A DNA stretch of 64,000 nucleotides, taken from Microbispora siamensis. GTDB lineage: Bacteria; Actinomycetota; Actinomycetes; Streptosporangiales; Streptosporangiaceae. Under the pieces are notes generated by a model. That model had not been told where the DNA came from, ran no database searches, and worked only from the letters and a program-made list of their open reading frames with translations. Where the stretch lies: assembly GCF_016863095.1 (NCBI RefSeq), contig NZ_BOOF01000018.1, forward strand, positions 174,272-238,271, in the 5' to 3' direction. A program made the translations under genes and the position numbers. Positions 44,508 through 53,129 of this stretch are shown here, piece after piece (position 1 is the first letter of the stretch; every line of letters begins with the position of its first letter).

Positions 44508-45860
44508 GTGACCAAGCAGATCCATCTCGCCGCGCACTTCCCCGGCGTGAACAACACCACGGTCTGGTCCGACCCCGCATCGGGCAGTCAGATCGATTTC
44601 GACTCGTTCCGCCACCTGGCCCAGACGGCCGAACGCGGGAAGTTCGACTTCTTCTTCCTGGCCGAAGGACTGCGGCTGCGCGAGGCGAAGGGCCGCATCC
44701 ACGACCTGGACGTCGTGGGACGCCCGGAGTCGCTCACGGTCCTTTCCGCCCTGGCCGCCGTCACCACGCACCTGGGGCTCGCCGCGACGGTGAACTCCAC
44801 CTTCAACGAACCGTACGAGGTGGCGCGACGGCTGGCCACGCTCGACCACCTGAGCGGAGGCCGGGCCGCGTGGAACGTGGTGACCAGCTTCGACGCCTTC
44901 ACCGGGGAGAACTTCCGCCGGGGCGGCTTCCTGGCCGAGGCCGACCGGTACACCCGGGCGAAGGAGTTCCTGCAGACCGCCAGGGAGCTGTGGGACTCGT
45001 GGGCATCGGACGCGGTGGCCGCGGATCCGGAGTCGGGGCGGTTCCTGCGGCCCGGCGGCGTCACCTCCTTCCGCCACCAGGGCAGGCACTTCGACATCTC
45101 CGGGCTGTTTAACGTGCCGCGCGGCCCGCAGGGCCACCCGGTGATCATCCAGGCCGGCGACTCCGACGAGGGCCGCGAGTTCGCGGCGTCGTCGGCTGAT
45201 GTGATCTTCAGCAGGCACAGCAAGCTGGAGGAGGGCCGCGCCTTCTACCGTGACGTCAAGCGCAGGCTCGCCGCGTACGGACGGCGGCCGGAGGAGCTGA
45301 AGATCCTTCCCGCCGTGACGTACGTGCTCGGCGACACCGAGGCCGAGGCCGCCGAACGGGCCGCCGAGATCCGCCGTGCGCAGGTCAGCCCGCAGACGGC
45401 GATCTACTTCCTGGAGGCCGTGTGGGGCCGCGACCTGTCGGGATACGACCCGGACGGCCCGCTGCCCGACGTCGAGCCGAACCTGGACGAGGGCGTGTCC
45501 AAGGGCCACGCGGCGTTCCGCCGTGACCGCGGCGAGCTGGTGGCCAAGTGGCGCGCCCTCGCCGAGGAGAAGAACCTGTCGATCCGCGAGCTCGCCATCG
45601 AGGTCTCCGCGCCGCAGACCTTCATCGGCACGCCGCGGTCGGTCGCCGACGAGATCGATCACTTCGTGCAGACCGACGCGGCCGACGGCTTCATCTTCGT
45701 GCCCCACCTGACTCCCGGCGGGCTGGACGACCTGGTCGATAAGGTCGTCCCCCTGTTGCAGGAGAAGGGCGTGTTCCGGACCGATTACACCGGGCCCACC
45801 CTCCGCGACCACCTCGGCCTCGCCCCCCGCACTCCGAACCGTACCGAGGAGACCTCATGA
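44508..45860 (+). CDS. LLM flavin-dependent monooxygenase, NtaA/SnaA family (YxeK/CmoO-like)
   Basis: 450 residues from GTG 44508 (CAGGAG site). Motifs: HLAAHFPGVNNTTVW, FDFFFLAEGLRLRE, TLDHLSGGRAAWNVVTS, NFRRGGFLAEADRYTRA, HPVIIQAGDSDEGREFAASSADVIFS and the ending VFRTDYTGPTLRDHLGL. This is the NtaA/SnaA branch that includes the Bacillus YxeK and CmoO (YtnJ) enzymes, which oxidise N-acylated S-substituted cysteines. Its neighbours, a GNAT and a polar-amino-acid importer, match that setting. The exact substrate is not established by sequence. Confidence 0.9.
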   Translation: MTKQIHLAAHFPGVNNTTVWSDPASGSQIDFDSFRHLAQTAERGKFDFFFLAEGLRLREAKGRIHDLDVVGRPESLTVLSALAAVTTHLGLAATVNSTFNEPYEVARRLATLDHLSGGRAAWNVVTSFDAFTGENFRRGGFLAEADRYTRAKEFLQTARELWDSWASDAVAADPESGRFLRPGGVTSFRHQGRHFDISGLFNVPRGPQGHPVIIQAGDSDEGREFAASSADVIFSRHSKLEEGRAFYRDVKRRLAAYGRRPEELKILPAVTYVLGDTEAEAAERAAEIRRAQVSPQTAIYFLEAVWGRDLSGYDPDGPLPDVEPNLDEGVSKGHAAFRRDRGELVAKWRALAEEKNLSIRELAIEVSAPQTFIGTPRSVADEIDHFVQTDAADGFIFVPHLTPGGLDDLVDKVVPLLQEKGVFRTDYTGPTLRDHLGLAPRTPNRTEETS

Positions 45861-47041
45861 CCCTGCATCTCGCCGTCGCGCTTGACGGGGCGGGCTGGCA
45901 CCCGGCCGCGTGGCGGGCCGAAGGCGCGCGGCCGGACCGGCTGTTCACCCCTGGCTACTGGGCCGAACTCGTCGCGGAGGCGGAGCGCGGCCTGCTCGAC
46001 TTCGTCACCTTCGAAGACGCGCTCGGCCTCCAGTCCTCCCACCTCAACGAGCCCGACGGGCGCCTCGACCAGGTGCGCGGGCGGCTCGACGCGGTGCTGA
46101 TCGCGTCGCGCGTGGCCCCGCTGACCTCGCGGATCGGCCTCGTGCCGACCGCCGGCACGACCCACACCGAGCCGTTCCACGTCGCGATCGGCATCGCCTC
46201 GCTCGACCACATCAGCCGCGGCAGGGCCGGCTGGCGGCCCCAGGTCTACGGCCGCCCCGACCACGTCGCGCACTTCGGCCGTCGTTCCCCGTTCCCGCCG
46301 CAGGACTACTCCCCCGACCGGGATCCCGTCTTCGGCAAGCACGTGCTGGACCTGTTCGCCGAGGCCACCGACGCGGTCGAGGTGGTCCGCCGCCTGTGGG
46401 ACAGCTGGGAGGACGACGCCGAGATCCGCGACGTCGCGACGGGCCGCTTCATCGACCGCGACAAGCTCCACTACATCGACTTCCGCGGCGAGTGGTTCAG
46501 CGTGAAGGGCCCGTCGATCACGCCGCGCTCCCCGCAGGGCCAGCCGCTGGTCACCTCCCTGGCCCACGACACGCTGCCGTACGAGTTCGCGGCCCGGTCC
46601 TCCGACGTCGTGTACGTCACGCCACGCGACCGGGAGGACGCCACCGCGATCGTCGAGAGCGTCCGGGCGGCGGAGGCGGCCGTCGGACGCACCGAGCCGC
46701 CGTTGCGGATCTTCGCGGATCTGGTGGTCTTCCTCGACGCCCACGACGCGGCCGGCCGCAAGGCCCGGCTGGACGACCTCGACGGCGCCGAGCTCGACTC
46801 GGACGCGCACGTCTTCACCGGCACCCCCGAGGAGCTCGCCGGGCTGCTGCTGGAGTGGCGGGAGGCGGGTCTGGAGGGATTCCGCCTCCGGCCGGGCGTG
46901 CTGCCTCACGACCTCGCGGCGATCACCCGTGGCCTGGTGCCCGCGCTGCAGAACGCGGGCGCGTTCCGGACGGCGTACGACACGGCGGACCTGCGCGGGC
47001 GGCTCGGGCTGGCCCGCCCCGCGAGCCGCTACGCGGCATAG
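45857..47041 (+). CDS. LLM flavin-dependent monooxygenase, second of pair
   Basis: 394 residues; ATG 45857 overlaps the previous stop (ATGA). Motifs: LLDFVTFEDALGLQ, RIGLVPTAGTTHTEPFHVAIGIASLDHISRGRAGW (non-contiguous), VRRLWDSWEDDAEIRD and the closing GAFRTAYDTADLRGRLGL. It is shorter than its partner, with a compressed middle region, and belongs to the DszA/NtaA superfamily. It may act on the product of the first LLM or on a second substrate class. The transcript ends at a strong hairpin at 47049. Confidence 0.88.
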   Translation: MTLHLAVALDGAGWHPAAWRAEGARPDRLFTPGYWAELVAEAERGLLDFVTFEDALGLQSSHLNEPDGRLDQVRGRLDAVLIASRVAPLTSRIGLVPTAGTTHTEPFHVAIGIASLDHISRGRAGWRPQVYGRPDHVAHFGRRSPFPPQDYSPDRDPVFGKHVLDLFAEATDAVEVVRRLWDSWEDDAEIRDVATGRFIDRDKLHYIDFRGEWFSVKGPSITPRSPQGQPLVTSLAHDTLPYEFAARSSDVVYVTPRDREDATAIVESVRAAEAAVGRTEPPLRIFADLVVFLDAHDAAGRKARLDDLDGAELDSDAHVFTGTPEELAGLLLEWREAGLEGFRLRPGVLPHDLAAITRGLVPALQNAGAFRTAYDTADLRGRLGLARPASRYAA

Positions 47042-47048
47042 AGCCGCG

Positions 47049-47083
47049 TGAGGGGCGAGCCGGCGCCGACCGCTCGCCCCTCA
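47049..47083 (+). terminator. Terminator of the 44508-47041 operon
   Basis: Perfect 12-bp stem TGAGGGGCGAGC / GCTCGCCCCTCA with an 11-nt loop, 8 nt after the stop codon. It can also act on the convergent operon ending at 47226. The rest of the gap (47084-47225) shows nothing clear. Confidence 0.8.
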
Positions 47084-47225
47084 CCCGGGACCACGCGGGC
47101 GGGATCCCGACACCCAGCCCGGGCTGTCCGGTCCGATGTCGGGGCAGCTCTCGTGGATTGCGTTTGTGGCCCACCTGAAGACGTCAGCGGCGGCGTTTCG
47201 CTGCCGGCGCCCAGCGGAGCACGGC

Positions 47226-48872
47226 TCACGCCGAGGGCGCGGGGCCGGGGAGCCGGGGCACGGCCGCGAGCAGCTCCCGGGTGTACGGGTGCCGGGGGTG
47301 ATGGAAGACCTCGCCGGCGTCCCCCTCCTCCACCACGCGGCCGTCCTTCATCACCAGGACCCGGTCGCTCAGGTGGCGGACGACGCCCAGGTCGTGGGAG
47401 ATGAACAGCAGCGCCGTGCCGTCCTCGGCCTGGATCTCGGTCAGCAGGTCGAGCACCTGGGCCTGGATCGACACGTCGAGCGCGGAGACGGGCTCGTCGC
47501 AGATCAGCACCTCGGGCCGGGACGCGAGCGCGCGGGCGATGGCCACGCGCTGCCGCTGGCCGCCGGACAGCTCCCGGGGACGCCTGCCGAGCAGTTCGGG
47601 CGGCAGCCCGACCCGGCCCAGCAGTTCGACGGCGCGCTCCCGGCGTCGCCGCCTCGGCAGCGCGGAGAGCGGGTCGGTGACCAGACGGCCCACAGTGTGA
47701 CGCGGGTCGAAGGAGTCCAGCGGGTTCTGCGCGATCACCTGGACGGCGGGGCGGAGCGGGCGCCGCTGCCGCTCGGGCAGGCCGCTCCACGGGCCTCCCC
47801 GCAGGGTCACCTCCCCCGCGTCCGGCGCGAGCAGGCCGAGGGCCAGCCGCGCGAGGGTCGTCTTGCCCGATCCCGACTCGCCGACCACGCCGAGCGTCTC
47901 CCCCGCGTGCAGGCGGAAGGAGACGTCGTCCACGGCCCTGCGCGAGCCGTACGCGACCGACAACCCCGTGGCGGCGAGCACGGGATCGCGTGGGGCGGCC
48001 TCCGGGGAGCGCTGCGGCCGGCGCGGCACGGCGGAGGCGGAGGGCACGGCGGCCAGCAGGGCCCGGGTGTAGTCGTGCCGCGGAGCCGTCAGCACCTCGC
48101 GCGCCGGCCCCTCCTCGACCACCAGGCCGTCCTTCATGACCAGGACGCGGTCGGCGACCGCGGCCACCACGGCGAGGTCGTGGCTGATCATCAGCAGCGC
48201 CGTCCCGGCCGCCTTGCGGTCCGCGAGCAGCCGCAGGATCTGGGCCTGCACGGTCACGTCGAGGGCGGTCGTGGGCTCGTCGGCGATGATCAGCTCCGGC
48301 TCCGCGGCGATGGCGGAGGCGATCAGCGCCCGCTGCCGCAGCCCGCCGGACAGCTGGTGCGGGTGCTGCCGCACGCGCACCTCGGGGTCCGGGACGCCCA
48401 CGGCCTCCAGCAACGCCCGGACGCGCTCCGGGCGGGCCTGGCGGGGCACCACGTCATGTTCCGCCAGCACCTCGGTGATCTCGGCCCCCACGGTGCGCAG
48501 CGGGTCGAGCGAGACCAGGGCGTCCTGCAGGACCAGCCCGGCGAACCGGCCTCGCACGCGGCGCCACTCGCGCGGGCCGAAGGTCAGGGCGTCCTCGCCG
48601 CCGACGCGGAAGGCCGACGCCTGCACCTTCGCGCCCGGGCCGGCCAGGCCGATGAGGGCGCGGGCCGTGACGCTCTTGCCCGACCCCGACTCGCCGACCA
48701 GGGCGACGCACTCCCCCGGCGCGATCGACAGCGACAGTCCGCGTACGGCCTCGACGCCGGAGGCGGGGAAGGAGACCCGCAGGTCCTCCACCGCGACGAG
48801 CGGCGGAGCGGCGGCGGGGCCGGGGGCTGAGTCGGGGGCGGAGTCGGCACGGGTGATCGCGAGCTCTGTCAT
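47226..48872 (-). CDS. ABC transporter ATPase with two fused nucleotide-binding domains
   Basis: 548 residues; ATG 48872 overlaps the permease stop (ATGA). A Pro/Ala-rich N-terminal tail (about 10-25) precedes the first domain: Walker A GESGSGKS at 60-67, signature [14 protein letters not shown], Walker [13 protein letters not shown]. Second domain: GESGSGKTT near 330, [25 protein letters not shown]. Third fused DppD-DppF ATPase of the window. It is the last gene of the 55627-to-47226 operon. Confidence 0.94.
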   Translation of the reverse strand: MTELAITRADSAPDSAPGPAAAPPLVAVEDLRVSFPASGVEAVRGLSLSIAPGECVALVGESGSGKSVTARALIGLAGPGAKVQASAFRVGGEDALTFGPREWRRVRGRFAGLVLQDALVSLDPLRTVGAEITEVLAEHDVVPRQARPERVRALLEAVGVPDPEVRVRQHPHQLSGGLRQRALIASAIAAEPELIIADEPTTALDVTVQAQILRLLADRKAAGTALLMISHDLAVVAAVADRVLVMKDGLVVEEGPAREVLTAPRHDYTRALLAAVPSASAVPRRPQRSPEAAPRDPVLAATGLSVAYGSRRAVDDVSFRLHAGETLGVVGESGSGKTTLARLALGLLAPDAGEVTLRGGPWSGLPERQRRPLRPAVQVIAQNPLDSFDPRHTVGRLVTDPLSALPRRRRRERAVELLGRVGLPPELLGRRPRELSGGQRQRVAIARALASRPEVLICDEPVSALDVSIQAQVLDLLTEIQAEDGTALLFISHDLGVVRHLSDRVLVMKDGRVVEEGDAGEVFHHPRHPYTRELLAAVPRLPGPAPSA

Positions 48873-49711
48873 GGTGTCCTTCCCTCGAAACGCCGCTGGA
48901 GGTGCCGCCCGGCGACCGTCAGGCACACGACCGACAGGGTGAGGGCCACTCCCGGAGAGAAGGCCACCCACGAGGCCACGCGCAGGTAGTCCCGCGACTC
49001 GGCCAGCATGGTGCCCCACTCGGGGGCGGGCGGCTGGGGGCCCATGCCGAGGAAGCTGAGGCCCGATGTGGCGATGACGGCCTGGCCGAGCCCCATCGTG
49101 GCCAGCACGGGGACGGGCCCGACGACGTTGGGCAGCACGTGCCGGGCGACGACGCGGGCCCGCGAGTGGCCGAAGGTCACCGCCTGCTCGACGTAGCCGG
49201 AGCGGCGCACGACGAACGTCTGCGCCCTGACCACCCGCGCGTACGTGGGGATCTGGGCGATCCCGATCGCGGCGACGACGTTCCACGTGCCGGGGCCCGT
49301 GATGGCGATCACCAGGAGCGCGAGCAGCAGCTCGGGGAAGGTCGACAGCACGTCGAACAGGCGGGCGAGCGCCTCACCTGCCAGGCGGGTCGCCAGCCCG
49401 GCGGCCAGGCCCAGCAGCGAGCCCGCGCCCACCGCGAGCGCGGTGGCGAGGACCCCGATGCCGAGCGAGTGGCGGGCGCCGTACACGACGCGGGCGAGCA
49501 CGTCGCGGCCGAGGTGGTCGGTGCCGAGCGGATGGCCCCCGCCGGGCGGGGCCAGCGCCCGCAGCGGGTCGGCCGCCAGCGGGTCGACCCGGGTGACCAG
49601 GCCGGGGGCCGCAACGGCGACGACCAGCACGGCCAGGACGAGCAGGGCGAGGACGAGGCCGGGGCGCGAGCGGGCGCCGGGCCTGACAGCGGGTGCGGCG
49701 ACGGCCATCAT
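48869..49711 (-). CDS. ABC transporter permease, DppC type
   Basis: 280 residues from ATG 49711, coupled on both sides by ATGA overlaps. First helix [22 protein letters not shown]-subunit motif [21 protein letters not shown], and [21 protein letters not shown] near the end. Shorter than the other two DppC-type proteins of the window, mainly at the N-terminus. Confidence 0.92.
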   Translation of the reverse strand: MMAVAAPAVRPGARSRPGLVLALLVLAVLVVAVAAPGLVTRVDPLAADPLRALAPPGGGHPLGTDHLGRDVLARVVYGARHSLGIGVLATALAVGAGSLLGLAAGLATRLAGEALARLFDVLSTFPELLLALLVIAITGPGTWNVVAAIGIAQIPTYARVVRAQTFVVRRSGYVEQAVTFGHSRARVVARHVLPNVVGPVPVLATMGLGQAVIATSGLSFLGMGPQPPAPEWGTMLAESRDYLRVASWVAFSPGVALTLSVVCLTVAGRHLQRRFEGRTP

Positions 49712-50799
49712 GCGCTCCTGAGCCGGGGGTCGATGAGCCGGTAGGCGAGGTCGAGCAGGGCGCTGATCGTCACGTACACCGCCGCGGACAGGATGACGAC
49801 GGCCATCACGACCGGCATGTCCTTGGCGCTGACGGCCTGCATGGTCACCCGGCCGAGCCCCGGACGGCCGAAAAGGGCCTCGGTGATGACGGCCCCGCCG
49901 AGCAGGACGCCGGTGAACCAGCCGGTGAGGGTGACGGCCGGAAGAAGCGCGTGCCGCAGCGCGTGCCGGGCCACCACGGCCCGCTCGCTGAGGCCGCGCG
50001 AGCGGGCGGTCACCGCGAACGGCTGTTCAAGCGCGCGTTCCAGGCCCTCCCTGAGCACCTGCCCGAGCACGCCGGCGACGGGCAGTCCGAGCGCCAGCGC
50101 GGGGAGGACGAGCGCCTGCGGGTCGGCCGCACCCGAGACGGGGAACCAGCCGAGCGAGAACGAGAACACGAACAGCAGCACGATGCCGATCACGAACTGC
50201 GGCACCGACACCGCCACCAGTTCGGCGGCGGAGACGATCCGGCGCGGCCAGACCGACCTGCCCGCCGTCGCCACCGCCAGGACGAGCGCCAGCACCACGC
50301 CGACCGCGGCGGCCGCCAGGGTCAGCCGCACGGTCGGGCCCACCTGCCCGGCCAGGACCTCGCCGACGCCGCGCTGCAGCTGGTAGGAACGGCCGAGGTC
50401 GCCGTGCAGCAGGCGGCCGAGATAGCTCAGGTAGCGCACGGCCCCGGGCCGGTCCAGCCCCCACTCGGCAATGATCTGCGCGCGGATCTCCGGCGTGTCG
50501 GCGCCGTCGCCCACGAGGATGTCGACGGTGTCGCCCGGGGCCAGCAGCAGGGCCGCGTACGCGGTCGTGGCGGCCGCCCACAGCACGGCCACGGCCGAGA
50601 CGAGCCGCCGCACCGGCGCGCCCAGCCAGCCGGGCACGCGCAGGGCCGAGAGCCGCCGCCACGCGGGCGGCCGGGCCACGGGCGGCCGGGTCGCGGTGGT
50701 CGGTGTCGCGGAAATCAGTGTCGTGGACGGCGGTGTCGTGGACGGCGGTGTCGTGGACGGCGGTGTCGTGGGCTGCCGGGCCGGTGGCGCCGCCGTCAT
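49708..50799 (-). CDS. ABC transporter permease, DppB type, with Thr/Pro-rich N-terminal tail
   Basis: 363 residues from ATG 50799, overlapping the binding-protein stop. The permease core begins about residue 60 (RRLVSAVAVLWAAATTAY), then LAPGDTVDILVG, EIRAQIIAEWGLD, and the C-terminal SAKDMPVVMAVVILSAAVYV helix. The first 45 residues are a cytoplasmic tail of PSTTP repeats encoded by a 15-bp DNA repeat (50719-50770), unlike its two paralogs here. Confidence 0.9.
   Translation of the reverse strand: MTAAPPARQPTTPPSTTPPSTTPPSTTLISATPTTATRPPVARPPAWRRLSALRVPGWLGAPVRRLVSAVAVLWAAATTAYAALLLAPGDTVDILVGDGADTPEIRAQIIAEWGLDRPGAVRYLSYLGRLLHGDLGRSYQLQRGVGEVLAGQVGPTVRLTLAAAAVGVVLALVLAVATAGRSVWPRRIVSAAELVAVSVPQFVIGIVLLFVFSFSLGWFPVSGAADPQALVLPALALGLPVAGVLGQVLREGLERALEQPFAVTARSRGLSERAVVARHALRHALLPAVTLTGWFTGVLLGGAVITEALFGRPGLGRVTMQAVSAKDMPVVMAVVILSAAVYVTISALLDLAYRLIDPRLRSA
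50719..50770. repeat. 15-bp tandem repeat, 3.5 copies, in the permease N-terminus
   Basis: Unit TGTCGTGGACGGCGG at 50719, 50734 and 50749, then a partial copy. Units are identical. Encodes TTPPS repeats and ends about 30 bp from the gene start. Confidence 0.85.
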
Positions 50800-52406
50800 G
50801 CGGCGATCCGCACGTCGTAGACGCCGCGCGGCGTGCCGGACACGGGGTCGAAGCCCAGGCCCTGCACGTTCCTGCTCGCCGCGATCTGGTCGGAGGGGAC
50901 GTAGATGGGGAAGACGATCGCCTCGTCGGCCACCACCTTGCGCTGGACCTTGGCGTACAGCGCCTTCCGCTTGGCGGCGTCGGAGCTCGCCGACGCGTCG
51001 GCGAGCCATCCGTCGAGGGCGGCGTCCTCGTAGTGGGTGCGGTTGATGGCCCCGCCCTTCGGCAGGATGAGGTTGAGCGCGGCCCCGACGTCGGAGTCGC
51101 CGCGCGAGTTCTCGAAGATCTCGTACGCGTCGTCGTCGAGCGCCTTCTGCGCCGTGCCCTGGTCCACGATCTTCACCTGGAAGTCGATCCCCGCCGTCTG
51201 CTTGACCTGCGCCTGGATGGCCTGGGCCAGGATGTCCCTGCGGTCGCGGACGAACGGCGCCGACGCCACCGAGCGGACCGTCAGCCGCTTGCCGTCCTTG
51301 ACCCGGTAGCCCTCGGCGTCGCGCCCGGTCCAGCCCGCCGCGTCGAGCAGCGCGTTCGCCTTGGCGGCGTCCCCGCCGTACGTCCTCTCCAGGGACGGGT
51401 CGTAGAAGGGGCTGGTGTCGCCGACGACGCTCCAGGCCCGCTTGGCCGTGCCCTGGTAGACGGAGGCCAGCACGGCGTCGACGTCGACGGCCTCCCGGAA
51501 CGCCTGCCGCACCCGCTTGTCGTCGAAGGGCGGGTGGGAGGTGTTGAAGTAGTAGGAGAACGACGTGCCGGAGTTGAGCGCCGACTGGAAGGACAGCCCC
51601 GGGTCCTGCTTGATCGACTGGACGTCGGTGGCCGGGACGCCCTCGACGACCTGGACCTGCCCGGAGGTGAGCGCGCCGATGCGGACGGCCGCCTGCGGCA
51701 GGAAGCGGTAGGTGACCTCCGACAGGTACGCCGGTCCCTGGTGGGCGCTGCCCTGCGGCGCCCAGTTGTAGCGGGGGTTACGCCGGTAGTGGACCTCCTG
51801 GCCCTTCACGTACCGGTCGAGGACGAACGGGCCGGTCCCGACCACGTCCGGGCCGCCGGCCTTCAGGTCCTTGGCCTCCCGGAGCGACTTCGGCGACACC
51901 TGCCCGGCGTACGGCGAGGCGAGGAAGTCGAGGAACAGTCCGTCCGGCTCCTTCAGCGTGATCTTCAGGGTGGTGGGCGAGAGCACCTCGGCCTTGTCGA
52001 AGGCGTGCAGCTGGATGGCGGCGACCGTCGGGTTGTAGCCGGGCTCGCGCAGCTTGTCGAAGTTCGCCTTCACCGCGGCAGCGTCGAACTTCGTGCCGTC
52101 CTGGAAGGTGACGTCGTCACGCAACTCCAGGGTGTAGGTGCGCCCGTCGTCGGAGACCTTCCACGACCGGGCGAGCCACGGGACGAACGACCCGTCCTTC
52201 CCGCGCGCGAGCAGCGCGTCGAACTGGTTGAACACCAGCAGCCTGGCCTTGTTCTGCGCCCACAGATGGGGGTTGAACGTGATGGGCTCGGTCTCGACGG
52301 CCCACGTCAGAGAGGTGCCGCCCGCCTGCGCGGCCGGCGTCTCGGAACCGCACGCGGCCAGGGCCGCGACGAGGATGAGGGGAAGCGCGCCCCTGATGAC
52401 CTTCAC
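50796..52406 (-). CDS. Extracellular substrate-binding lipoprotein, SBP_bac_5 family
   Basis: 536 residues from ATG 52406. Lipobox ALAAC near residue 19 (C-GSETPAAQ). Family-5 segments: AVETEPITFNPHLWAQNK, WKVSDDGRTYTLELRDDVTF, GTGPFVLDRYVKGQEVHYRRNP and DKRVRQAFREAVDVDAVL. It binds the ligand for the permeases at 48869 and 49708. The start overlaps the GNAT stop (ATGA). Confidence 0.92.
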   Translation of the reverse strand: MKVIRGALPLILVAALAACGSETPAAQAGGTSLTWAVETEPITFNPHLWAQNKARLLVFNQFDALLARGKDGSFVPWLARSWKVSDDGRTYTLELRDDVTFQDGTKFDAAAVKANFDKLREPGYNPTVAAIQLHAFDKAEVLSPTTLKITLKEPDGLFLDFLASPYAGQVSPKSLREAKDLKAGGPDVVGTGPFVLDRYVKGQEVHYRRNPRYNWAPQGSAHQGPAYLSEVTYRFLPQAAVRIGALTSGQVQVVEGVPATDVQSIKQDPGLSFQSALNSGTSFSYYFNTSHPPFDDKRVRQAFREAVDVDAVLASVYQGTAKRAWSVVGDTSPFYDPSLERTYGGDAAKANALLDAAGWTGRDAEGYRVKDGKRLTVRSVASAPFVRDRRDILAQAIQAQVKQTAGIDFQVKIVDQGTAQKALDDDAYEIFENSRGDSDVGAALNLILPKGGAINRTHYEDAALDGWLADASASSDAAKRKALYAKVQRKVVADEAIVFPIYVPSDQIAASRNVQGLGFDPVSGTPRGVYDVRIAA

Positions 52407-53071
52407 AGTGGTCCTCCTGCTGTGCCCGCGTGGAACGCCTCGGACTCCGGCAGCGGGTCCCGCCCGGGAATGCCGGGACGGACGCCGGAGAGATCCTTGA
52501 CGAAGGGAAGGGGGCCGCGGACGGGACGGTCGTCCACGTCGAACAGCGGCGTGTATCCGGCGGCCAGGTAGAGCGCGGCCGCCTCCGGCTGCCGGGGGCC
52601 GGTCGTGAGGTAGACGCGGCGATACCCACGTACGGCCGCCTCGCGCTCCAGCGCGCGCACCACGGCCCGGCCGAGCCCCCGACGCCGGTGTGAAGGGTGG
52701 GACCAGATCCGCTTCAGCTCGGCCGTGACCGGGTCGTACCTGCGGAACGCGCCGCCCGCGACGGTCTCGCCGCCGGAGACGAGGACCAGGAACGCCCCGT
52801 GGGGCGGGGCGAACTCGTGTGCCGGGAAGCGCGCGAGCTCGTCGTTGGGACCGTAGCGGGCCGTGTACTCCGCACTGAGGCCGGCCAGCAGCGGTTCCGC
52901 CTCGGGATCGCCGACCCCGACGTGGCGCACCTCGTAGCCCGCGTAGTCCGGCACCCCGTAGTCCCGCACCCCGTAGTCCCGCACCGCGTAGTCCCGCACC
53001 GCGTAGTCCGGCGCCGCGTGGTCGGGCGCACCGCCGCCGGCGCGGCCGCGCTCCCCCGCCGTCGCGCTCAC
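52403..53071 (-). CDS. GNAT-family N-acetyltransferase with repetitive N-terminal tail
   Basis: 222 residues if GTG 53071 is used; no strong ribosome site helps decide. The GNAT core starts about residue 48 (YEVRHVGVGDPEAEPLL) and includes RIWSHPSHRRRGLGRAVVRAL (acetyl-CoA loop) and EAAALYLAAGYTPLF. The tail before it is a D-Y-(A/G)-V-R repeat encoded by 15-bp DNA repeats. It is the third acetyltransferase embedded in a palindrome-marked sulfur-type unit. Substrate unknown. Confidence 0.85.
   Translation of the reverse strand: MSATAGERGRAGGGAPDHAAPDYAVRDYAVRDYGVRDYGVPDYAGYEVRHVGVGDPEAEPLLAGLSAEYTARYGPNDELARFPAHEFAPPHGAFLVLVSGGETVAGGAFRRYDPVTAELKRIWSHPSHRRRGLGRAVVRALEREAAVRGYRRVYLTTGPRQPEAAALYLAAGYTPLFDVDDRPVRGPLPFVKDLSGVRPGIPGRDPLPESEAFHAGTAGGPL
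52943..53017. repeat. 15-bp tandem repeat, 5 copies, in the GNAT N-terminus
   Basis: Units start at 52943, 52958, 52973, 52988 and 53003, of the form GTAGTCC(C/G)GCACC(C/G)C; the last has two changes. A sixth degenerate copy may follow. Encodes the V-R-D-Y repeats. Confidence 0.85.
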
Positions 53072-53129
53072 GAGGCGCGCCTGCGAGGATCGGGCCGGTT
53101 GATCTGCGGCACGCGAAGGCCGGGGACGT

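Noticed and set aside
52943..53017. CRISPR array
   Set aside because: Units are directly adjacent 15-mers without spacers and are in frame within a gene. The same holds for the other tandem repeats.
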